Assembly (NCBI RefSeq): GCF_018614135.1
Contig: NZ_JAGGOW010000040.1
Location: 1-64,000, forward strand
Length of the DNA: 64,000 nucleotides
Direction of reading: 5' to 3'
Source: Streptomyces sp. ISL-66
GTDB taxonomy: Bacteria; Actinomycetota; Actinomycetes; Streptomycetales; Streptomycetaceae
Shown: positions 57,493-64,000 of the stretch, one piece after another
Layout of the letters: each line of letters starts with the position of its first letter
How positions within the stretch are numbered: position 1 is the first letter of the stretch
Notes under the pieces: generated by a model
Databases searched by the model: none
What the model saw: only the letters and a program-made list of their open reading frames with translations
Told to the model about the DNA's origin: nothing
Translations under genes and position numbers: made by a program

Positions 57493-57506
57493 GTGATCCG
57501 GATCAC
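57493..57506. promoter_or_regulatory. CRP-like palindrome GTGATCCGGATCAC
   Basis: A perfect 14-bp palindrome of the form GTGA-N6-TCAC, the E. coli CRP core and close to the reported Streptomyces Crp consensus. It lies between the secreted lipase and the divergent membrane protein. Confidence 0.5.
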
Positions 57507-57683
57507 AAGGGGTGCTGCAGCCGCCAAATTACGGGCGAGTAGCAAAACTGGGAAGTTACGCGTCGGTAAAAGATGAGCCCGGTTCGGAATCGGAAGAGGA
57601 CGAAGAGGACCGCCCGAAGCGTCCTTCATCCGTTCGGCCCACCCCTGCTGCGCCCGGTCCCCGGTGCGCCGAGCGTGTGAGAC

Positions 57684-58802
57684 ATGACCCAGCCCACCGG
57701 TACAGACGCAGGCCCGCCCCTCGGGTTCCTCGCCGAGATCAAGGACGCCGTGACCACCCGGGCCGCCCTGCTGGTCCTGGGCGTGCTCGCGCTCCAGCTC
57801 GCCTTCATCACCTCGTACATCGGCGCCTTCCATCACCCGCGGCCGAGCGGGATCCCCTTCGCCGTGGCCGCGCCCGCCGCGCCGGTCGCCGAGCGGTCCG
57901 CGCAGCAGCTCGACACCCTGCCCGGCACACCGCTCGACGCCCGCACCGTCAGGGACGAGGCGGCCGCGGTCGAGCAGATCATGAACCGGCGGGTGGACGG
58001 CGCGCTGGTCATCGACCCGGCCGGCAAGACCGACAAGCTGCTGGTCGCGAGCGGCGCCGGGGCTTCCCTGTCGCAGGCCGTCGAGGAGATCGTCGGCCTC
58101 GTCGAGAGGAGCGGGGGCCGTACCGTCCGGGTCGTCGACGTGGCCCCGGTCACGGCCGGTGACGGGCGCGGCCTGAGCTCCTTCTACCTGGTCGTCGGCT
58201 GGTGCGTGGGCGGCTACCTGTGCGCCGCGATCCTCGCGATCAGCGCCGGCGCCCGCCCCGCGAACATCCACCGGGCCGTCATCCGGCTCGGCGCGCTGCT
58301 CGTATACGCGATCGCGGCCGGGCTGCTCGGCGCGGTCATCGCCGGCCCGGTCCTCGGGGCGCTGCCCGGCAGCATCACGGGCCTGTGGGGGCTGGGCACG
58401 CTGGTGGTCTTCGCGGTCGGCGCGATCACGCTGGCCTTCCAGGGCATCGCGGGCGTGATCGGCATCGGCCTGGCGATCCTGCTGGTGGTGGTCTTCGGCA
58501 ATCCGAGCGCGGGCGGCGCCTATCCGTACCCGCTGCTGCCTCCGTTCTGGAAGGCCATCGGCCCGTGGCTGCCGCCGGGCGCCGGTACGTACGCCGCGCG
58601 CTCGATCGCGTACTTCAAGGGCAATGACGTCACCGGGCCGCTGCTGGTCCTGAGCGGCTGGGCCGTGCTCGGCTCGGCCGTCACCCTGGCCTGCGCGGTG
58701 TTCCGCAGGGGCAGGGCCGGCGCGGCGGTGGGCAGCGGGCTCCCCGGCGGACCCGACGACGCGGACGTGTCCGGTGCGCCGTCGGAGGCGGGCGGCCGGT
58801 GA
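57684..58802 (+). CDS. Multi-pass membrane protein (ABC-2/YhgE-like topology)
   Basis: 372 residues. One N-terminal helix (AALLVLGVLALQLAFITSYIG), an extracytoplasmic domain of ~120 residues with IMNRRVDGALVIDPAG, then five more helices and a Gly/Arg tail. The layout is that of ABC-2-type/YhgE-Pip membrane proteins (DUF3533-like) that act in export or secretion. No ATPase partner is adjacent. ATG 57684. Confidence 0.8.
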   Translation: MTQPTGTDAGPPLGFLAEIKDAVTTRAALLVLGVLALQLAFITSYIGAFHHPRPSGIPFAVAAPAAPVAERSAQQLDTLPGTPLDARTVRDEAAAVEQIMNRRVDGALVIDPAGKTDKLLVASGAGASLSQAVEEIVGLVERSGGRTVRVVDVAPVTAGDGRGLSSFYLVVGWCVGGYLCAAILAISAGARPANIHRAVIRLGALLVYAIAAGLLGAVIAGPVLGALPGSITGLWGLGTLVVFAVGAITLAFQGIAGVIGIGLAILLVVVFGNPSAGGAYPYPLLPPFWKAIGPWLPPGAGTYAARSIAYFKGNDVTGPLLVLSGWAVLGSAVTLACAVFRRGRAGAAVGSGLPGGPDDADVSGAPSEAGGR

Positions 58803-58983
58803 ACCGTCCCGTCTCGCGCAACCTTCAGGGGCCGGCCGAACAGGCCGTATCCGTCCAGCGGATGGAGCCCGGCGTGCGGGACGCCCACGGCACCGCGGGA
58901 AGCGGCTGCTCGGCCGTATCCGCGCGTGCCCGGCGAGCGCCCGGGCGGGGACTGCGGTCCACGCGGTCCACGCGGTCCACGCG

Positions 58984-60669
58984 TCAGGCCGACGGCCGGG
59001 ACGGCGTGTGGCGGTGGGCCTCCGTGCCCGCCACCACCTCGCCCGCGACGACCACCACCTCGGCGACCGTGCCCGGGATCCGCTCCGGGGCCACGGTCAG
59101 GATGTCCCGGGACAGGACCACGAAGTCCGCGGCCTTGCCCACCGTCAGGGAACCCCGGTCCGCGTCCAGGAAGTTGGCGTACGCGGAGCCCATCGTGTAG
59201 CCGTACACCGCCGTCGCCGCGTCCACCGTCTCCTCGGGCTGCCAGGGGTCGCCGCCGTCGAGCGGGCGCCGGGTCAACGCCGTGTAGATGCCGACCATCG
59301 GGTCCATCTCGGCGACGTTCCAGTCGCTGGAGAACGCCAGTACCGCCCCGGCCTCGTAGAGGCTGCGCATCGGCCACGCCTTGTGCCAGCGCTCCTCGCC
59401 CACGTTCTCCGCCCAGTCCTGGCCCGGACCGGCGATCTCCGGCGCGCAGTGCCTGGGCTGCATGCAGGCGACCACCCCGAGCTCCTCGAAGCGCGGAACG
59501 TCCTGCGGATCCAGGCACTCCACGTGCACGACCTGGTGGCGGGCGTCGCGCGGGCCGTTCACCGCCCGTGCGTGCTCGACGGCGTCGAGGACCGTGCGGA
59601 TGCCGCGGTCGCCCGTCGCGTGGACGAAGCACTGGAAGCCGCGCGCGTCCAGGCGGGCGAGGAGCTCCGCGAACTCCCGCGCCGGGTAGAAGGTCTCGCC
59701 CCGGTGCGAGCCGCAGCCGGTGTACGGCTCCAGCAGCGCGGCCGTGCGCGGCTCCACCACGTCGTCGATGTACAGCTTGAGGGGGCCCACCCGCAGCCGG
59801 TCCCCCGAGTAGGTGCGGGCCGCCGCCTCGAAGAGGTCGAGGTCCTCCTCGGTGGTGCCGCGCGGGTGGAACAGGGCGGCTACGATCCGCGAGCGCAGCC
59901 GGCCCTCGGCGCGCGCCCGCTCGTACAGTTCGAGGTCGTCCAGGGAGTTCTGGGGTTCCACGACCGTGGTGATGCCGAAGCCGATCGCGTCGTCGAGGCT
60001 CTTGGTGAGGCGGCCGTACTGGCGGTCCGGCGAGGCCCACGGCACGCCGAGGTCGCGCAGGGCGCGGTGGCCGTCGCGGGAGAGGCCCTTGATGGCGAAG
60101 TCCTTGACGAAGCCGGTGGGCTCGCCGGTCCGCGGGTCCACGGCGGCCGTGCCGAAGGGCAGGTCGGTACGGTCCTTCGCGACCCCGAGGCGGTGCATCG
60201 CCGCCGTGTTCAGCCAGGCCGTGTGCACGTCGTAGGAGAGCACGATCGCCGGGACGTCCCCGGTGACCGGGTCCAGATCGGCGGCGGTGGGCATGCGTCC
60301 GCCGGGGACGGCGGAGTAGTCGAAGGCCTCGGCCTCGATCCACTCGGCGTCCGGGTTGGCCTCCCGCCAGGCGCCGATCCGGTCGAGGACGGTGTCCAGC
60401 GTCCGCGCCCCGGCGAGCTGCACGCACGCGCCGTCGGAGCCGAGCCGGACGTGGTTGTGGGCGTCGATGAAGCCGGGCAGCACCAGCCGGCCGCCCGCCT
60501 CGATCCGCTCGGTACGGGGCCCCGCCCAGGCTTCGGCCTCCGCGTCCGGGCCGACCCAGACGATCCGCCCGTCGAGCACGGCGAGGGCTTCGGCCTCGGG
60601 CAGGCCGGGGTCCACGGTGTGGATGCGGGCTCCGGTGAGCAGCAGGTCGGCGGGGGTGGGGTGCGGCAT
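58984..60669 (-). CDS. YtcJ-like amidohydrolase
   Basis: 561 residues. The metal-dependent hydrolase fold is marked by VLPGFIDAHNHVRLG (HxH), a later His in CFVHATGDRGI and HVECLD, and an Asp in FSSDWNV; members deacylate or deaminate amides, formamides or cyclic compounds. It lies 55 bp downstream of an NCS1 permease in the same direction, suggesting import followed by hydrolysis of a nucleobase-like or similar nitrogen compound. ATG 60669 follows AGGAGCACC. Confidence 0.9.
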   Translation of the reverse strand: MPHPTPADLLLTGARIHTVDPGLPEAEALAVLDGRIVWVGPDAEAEAWAGPRTERIEAGGRLVLPGFIDAHNHVRLGSDGACVQLAGARTLDTVLDRIGAWREANPDAEWIEAEAFDYSAVPGGRMPTAADLDPVTGDVPAIVLSYDVHTAWLNTAAMHRLGVAKDRTDLPFGTAAVDPRTGEPTGFVKDFAIKGLSRDGHRALRDLGVPWASPDRQYGRLTKSLDDAIGFGITTVVEPQNSLDDLELYERARAEGRLRSRIVAALFHPRGTTEEDLDLFEAAARTYSGDRLRVGPLKLYIDDVVEPRTAALLEPYTGCGSHRGETFYPAREFAELLARLDARGFQCFVHATGDRGIRTVLDAVEHARAVNGPRDARHQVVHVECLDPQDVPRFEELGVVACMQPRHCAPEIAGPGQDWAENVGEERWHKAWPMRSLYEAGAVLAFSSDWNVAEMDPMVGIYTALTRRPLDGGDPWQPEETVDAATAVYGYTMGSAYANFLDADRGSLTVGKAADFVVLSRDILTVAPERIPGTVAEVVVVAGEVVAGTEAHRHTPSRPSA

Positions 60670-60724
60670 GGGGTGGTGCTCCTGTGCAGAGGGGGTACGG
60701 ATGGGCCGTGCGGGGAGGGAGGCC

Positions 60725-62110
60725 TCAGGCGGCCGGGGCGTGGGCGGGCATCCGGGGGGCGAGCGCCCAGTACGTGGTCCCGGCGACGACCGAGCCGAGC
60801 AGGGTGAGGTCGGCGCCGCCGAGCGGGGCCACGAGCGGCCCGGTCCACAGCTCGGAGTCGCAGGTCAGGGCGGCGAAGGCGATACCGGCGAGCAGGGCGG
60901 TCATCCCGGCCGGGTGGTAGCCGGAGCGGTACCAGTAGGCGCCCGTGCTGCCGGCGTGCAGCGCGCCGGAGTCGTAGCGGCAGCGGCGCATCAGCATGTC
61001 GGCGAGGAAGACCCCGCCCCAGGGGGCGAACACGATGATCAGCAGGGAGAGGAAGGAGAGCAGCGAGGTGGTGAAGTCGGTCAGGAACAGTGCGGCGAGC
61101 GATCCGGCGGCGGTCACGGCGGCGCTGATCACGATGGCCCGGGCCCGGCTCCACGGGATGCCGAGGACCTGGAGGTTGAGGCTGGAGGAGTAGAGGGTGA
61201 TGATCGAGTTGGTGACGGAGCCGCCGAGGACGAGGGCGAGGAACAGCGGCTGGAACCAGCCCGGCAGCAGGCTCTCGGCTCCGGCCACGGCGTCGGTCAT
61301 GTCGGTGCGGGTGGCGGCGGCGACGCCCGCGATCCCGAGGGCGACGGAGGAGACGAACCCGCCCAGGGCGCCCATCCACGTGATCGACTTCAGCGAGGTG
61401 GTGCGGGGCAGGTAGCGGGTGTAGTCGGCGGGCATCGGCAGGTACGAGAACGGCCCGGCGAGCATCACCACGAAGGCCAGGCTCCAGCCGGACAGGCCCG
61501 GGGCCACGGCGTCGGCCGGGGCGGCGGTCTCGGCGCCGGGCAGGACGAAGACCAGCAGCGCTCCGAAGCCGACGGCGAGCACGTAGGCCATCCAGCGTTC
61601 CGCGAACTGCACGGTGGCGTGGCCCCACATGGCGACGGCGAAGGTGAGTGCGAGGGTGGTGCCGAGCGCGAGGGCCCGGATCAAGGTGCCTTCGCCGAGC
61701 CCCACTTCGGCGAAGAAGACCTCCAGCGCCAGGGTGCCGACGACGGTGTAGCCGATGCTCACCACCCAGTTCAGGACGCCGGCCGGCCAGTTGCCCCGTA
61801 CGCCGAATGCGGCCCGGGAGATGACCAGGGTGGCGGTGCCGGTGCGGATGCCGCTCAGTCCGGCGGCGCTGACCGCGAAGAAGGAGAGCCCGCTGATCAC
61901 GACCACGGCGGTGGCCTGCCAGAAGGAGAGGCCGAAGGCGACGGCGAGGGCGCCGTTGATCACGTAGGTGAAGGTGAGGTTGGAGCCGAACCAGAGCCAG
62001 AAGAGGTCCTTGGCGCCGCCGTGGCGCTCGCCGTCGGGGATGGGGTCGATGCCGTGCGTCTCGACTCTGAAGACCTCGTCGACGTCGGCCGTCGTCTCCT
62101 GCTGCGTCAT
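60725..62110 (-). CDS. NCS1-family (CodB-like) nucleobase permease
   Basis: 461 residues with about 12 helices. The NCS1 motifs are WLWFGSNLTFTYVINGALAV, FSYLPMPADYTRYLPRTTSLKSI and FFAVSAAGLSGIRTG. The family imports cytosine, purines, allantoin, hydantoins or thiamine with protons or sodium. Paired with the amidohydrolase downstream and divergent from a TetR gene; two palindromes lie between. ATG 62110. Confidence 0.92.
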   Translation of the reverse strand: MTQQETTADVDEVFRVETHGIDPIPDGERHGGAKDLFWLWFGSNLTFTYVINGALAVAFGLSFWQATAVVVISGLSFFAVSAAGLSGIRTGTATLVISRAAFGVRGNWPAGVLNWVVSIGYTVVGTLALEVFFAEVGLGEGTLIRALALGTTLALTFAVAMWGHATVQFAERWMAYVLAVGFGALLVFVLPGAETAAPADAVAPGLSGWSLAFVVMLAGPFSYLPMPADYTRYLPRTTSLKSITWMGALGGFVSSVALGIAGVAAATRTDMTDAVAGAESLLPGWFQPLFLALVLGGSVTNSIITLYSSSLNLQVLGIPWSRARAIVISAAVTAAGSLAALFLTDFTTSLLSFLSLLIIVFAPWGGVFLADMLMRRCRYDSGALHAGSTGAYWYRSGYHPAGMTALLAGIAFAALTCDSELWTGPLVAPLGGADLTLLGSVVAGTTYWALAPRMPAHAPAA

Positions 62111-62151
62111 GCGTCTGCCCCTGCCTTCGGACCGGCGAACCCTTGAGCGAC

Positions 62152-62188
62152 CTTGAATGCCGTTCTAAATTCTTGAATGGCATTCAAG
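62152..62188. promoter_or_regulatory. Double TetR-type operator
   Basis: TCTTGAATGGCATTCAAGA (62171-62189) is a 19-bp palindrome with only its centre asymmetric. A weaker copy, CTTGAATGCCGTTCTAA (62152-62168), lies 20 bp away (two helical turns). Both sit in the 155-bp gap between the permease and the TetR. Confidence 0.75.
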
Positions 62189-62265
62189 ATGCGCTGCCGA
62201 CCCGGAGCCCGTCAAGACCCTGCCCGGGATAGGGTCGGAACACGGAGACCGGGAAGGCGGCACGC

Positions 62266-62871
62266 GTGGCGGGAGCGGCACGGCGGCGCGACGGGCGGAT
62301 CGCCCAGGAGCGGATGCTGGAAGAGGCCATGACGGCGATCGCCGAGGACGGGCTGGCCACGCTCACCATGTCCGCGCTCGCCGAACGGCTCGGCACCAGC
62401 GGCGGCCACATCCTCTACTACTTCGGCAGCAAGGACCGGCTGCTGCTGGCCGCGCTGCGCTGGAGCGAGGAGCAACTGACCGTCGAGCGCGCCCGGTTGA
62501 TGGGACGCAGGGTCACCGCCCACCGCAAGCTCGCACTCTTCCTGGAGCTGTACCTGCCGCGCGGCCCCCGCGATCCGCGCTGGACCCTCTGGATCGAGCT
62601 GTGGGCCCGCACCCCGTCGAACGAGCCGCTGCGCCTCGCCCAGCAGGAGATCGACGACGGCTGGCAGCGGGATCTGGAAACGCTGCTCGCCAAGGGCGTG
62701 GAGCAAGGCCGCTTCCCCGCCGGCCTGGACGTCCCCGCCCGCGCCTCGGAGCTGCTCGCCCTGCTGGACGGGCTGAGCACCCGCGTGGTGCTGGGCCAGC
62801 GCGACGTCGACCGGACCGCCGCGCTGGAGCGCGCCCGCTCCGCGGCGGCCCTGCTGATCCCCCACACGTAG
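62266..62871 (+). CDS. TetR-family regulator of the amidohydrolase/permease unit
   Basis: 201 residues. HTH at about 35-70 (LTMSALAERLGTSGGHILYYFGSKDRLLLAAL). The C-terminal domain has WTLWIELWART, typical of BetI/TetR_C_6-like regulators. Likely binds the double palindrome at 62152-62188 and controls the divergent permease/amidohydrolase genes and itself. GTG 62266. Confidence 0.9.
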   Translation: MAGAARRRDGRIAQERMLEEAMTAIAEDGLATLTMSALAERLGTSGGHILYYFGSKDRLLLAALRWSEEQLTVERARLMGRRVTAHRKLALFLELYLPRGPRDPRWTLWIELWARTPSNEPLRLAQQEIDDGWQRDLETLLAKGVEQGRFPAGLDVPARASELLALLDGLSTRVVLGQRDVDRTAALERARSAAALLIPHT

Positions 62872-62999
62872 GGCGCGCGCCCCGGTGGTCGACCCGCCCC
62901 TGGTTGAACGACGCGAACCGGTCGAGTGCGCCCTACCGCGCTCCTCCCCCAGCGAGCACAATCCCTGTGACGAGTCGCGTCGACCGTGAGGGGGAGCGC

Positions 63000-63902
63000 G
63001 TGCGCAGTCAGGTGCGCGTCGCGGACGGACGGAATCTGACGGTGGAGCGCTGGGGCGACCCGGACGGCAAACCCGTTTTCCTGCTCCACGGCACCCCCGG
63101 AAGCCGGCTGGGCCCCGCGCCCCGGGGCATGGTGCTCTACCAGCGCCGGATGCAGATCATCGCCTACGACAGACCCGGCTACGGCGGCTCGGACCGCCAC
63201 CCGGGCCGCACGGTGGCGGACGTGGCCCAGGAAGTGGCCGCGATCGCCGATTCCCTCGGGCTGGAGACCTTCGCCGTGGCCGGCCGCTCCGGCGGCGCCC
63301 CCGGCGCCCTGGCCTGCGCCGCCCTGCTGCCCGACCGGGTCACCCGGACGGCGGCCCTGGTCTCCCTGGCCCCCCGGGACGCGGAGAACCTCGACTGGTT
63401 CGAGGGCATGTCTCCGTCCAACGTCCGGGAGCACTCCACGGCGGGCCGGGATCCCGAGGAGCTCGCCGCCCGGCTGATCCCGCGGGCCGCCGGCATCGCC
63501 GAGGACCCCGGCCGGCTCCTGGACGAACTGCGCCGCGAGCTCACCGACAGCGACCGCTTGATCGTCGCGGACGCGGGCCTGCGGGCCATGCTGCTGCGCA
63601 ACTACCGCGAGGGGGTCCGCACCTCCGCCTACGGGTGGATCGACGACGCCCTCGCCTTCAGCAACCCGTGGGGCTTCGATCCGGCGGACATCCGCTGTCC
63701 GGTGCTGATCTGGCACGGGGAACTCGACGTGTTCTCGCCCGTGGGGCACTCCCGCTGGCTGGGCCGCCGCATCCCCGGAGCCACCACCACCATCGTCCCC
63801 GCCGTCGCGCACTTCGCGGCGCTGCACGCACTGCCCGACGTACTGACGTGGCTGCTCAGAGAGCTGCCGGCGCCGCCCGTCACCGAGCAGCAGCCGGCCT
63901 AG
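63000..63902 (+). CDS. Alpha/beta hydrolase
   Basis: 300 residues. FLLHGTPGSRLGP is the oxyanion segment, AGRSGGAPGAL the nucleophile elbow (S-x-G with Arg-Ser-Gly) and LIWHGELDVFSPV plus AHFAALH give the Asp and His of the triad. Proline-iminopeptidase/haloalkane-like branch; substrate unknown. GTG 63000 is chosen because GAGGGGGAG (62988-62996) lies just ahead; an earlier in-frame GTG at 62967 is weaker. Confidence 0.88.
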   Translation: MRSQVRVADGRNLTVERWGDPDGKPVFLLHGTPGSRLGPAPRGMVLYQRRMQIIAYDRPGYGGSDRHPGRTVADVAQEVAAIADSLGLETFAVAGRSGGAPGALACAALLPDRVTRTAALVSLAPRDAENLDWFEGMSPSNVREHSTAGRDPEELAARLIPRAAGIAEDPGRLLDELRRELTDSDRLIVADAGLRAMLLRNYREGVRTSAYGWIDDALAFSNPWGFDPADIRCPVLIWHGELDVFSPVGHSRWLGRRIPGATTTIVPAVAHFAALHALPDVLTWLLRELPAPPVTEQQPA

Positions 63903-63944
63903 GAACGGGCGGCGGGGGGCCCGGGAAGAGGACGGAAAGGGAAC

Positions 63945-64000
63945 ATGATCTTGCCGTCGGGCAAACGGCCGAATACAGGACCCCTCGACATTCGGTCATT
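63945..64000 (+). CDS. Possible start of a gene cut by the window edge
   Basis: ATG 63945 is preceded by GGAAAGGGA and opens a frame that remains open to the end of the window (18 codons). Too short to identify; it may be a real gene or chance. Confidence 0.3.
   Translation, partial: MILPSGKRPNTGPLDIRS

Overview
The window is chromosomal DNA of a high-GC actinomycete, almost certainly a Streptomyces. G+C is very high, third codon positions are G or C, and GTG starts and ATGA/GTGA stop-start overlaps are common. The gene content is typical of the genus: DUF6879/XRE regulator sets, paired DUF202 proteins, many TetR regulators, a sortase-type AA10 oxygenase, a SoxR and an orphan type ISP-like protein. 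I see no rRNA, intact tRNA, CRISPR array or transposase.

Positions 1-2794 look like the end of an integrated mobile element. They hold small hypothetical genes, a divergent control region with a perfect 14-bp inverted repeat (860-940), a DUF6879 + XRE/DUF5753 regulator pair, and then a detached 3' end of a class II (leucine-type) tRNA with its own terminator (2770-2823). That is the usual scar of site-specific integration into a tRNA gene. The chromosome proper starts at 2800.

2886-11072 is housekeeping and miscellaneous: YjdM, an APC permease, a TPR-like protein, an ASCH protein overlapping a convergent FAD dehydrogenase, Nudix, two DUF202 proteins, a histidine-rich repeat protein and a metallo-beta-lactamase-fold hydrolase. 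11133-17024 is a catabolic cluster: APH-type kinase, acyl-CoA dehydrogenase, TetR, acyl-CoA ligase and SDR. A shared TetR-type palindrome precedes both transcription units, and the gene set resembles the Pseudomonas levulinate (lva) pathway for 4-hydroxyacyl-CoA. 17061-22154 is a forward run of NamZ-type muramidase, serine hydrolase, zinc-ribbon protein and a degenerate DUF849 protein, several swollen by tandem repeats. 22265-31070 is acyl/alcohol/aldehyde metabolism (SoxR, MaoC, two TetRs, acyl-CoA, alcohol and aldehyde dehydrogenases, a citrate-type transporter), with two further repeated operator motifs.

31144-46164 holds a molybdopterin oxidoreductase, another TetR, a three-gene envelope operon (beta-helix protein, cupredoxin-like lipoprotein, polytopic membrane protein), homogentisate dioxygenase with a clear promoter/operator, a GntR/UTRA regulator, a type ISP-like protein, and a TetR-controlled ABC exporter with two operator copies. 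46379-63902 holds a CoA transferase, a Ser/Thr kinase, two secreted lipases, an AAA ATPase, a nitrobindin-like protein, a GNAT protein, a DUF402 protein, a wall-anchored lytic polysaccharide monooxygenase, a membrane protein, an amidohydrolase/NCS1-permease operon with a divergent TetR and a double palindrome, and an alpha/beta hydrolase. A gene may start at the right edge.

The most distinctive genome-scale feature is the abundance of short G+C-rich tandem repeats. Inside genes their units are multiples of three, so they add low-complexity peptide to otherwise conserved proteins. Between genes the units are often not multiples of three.
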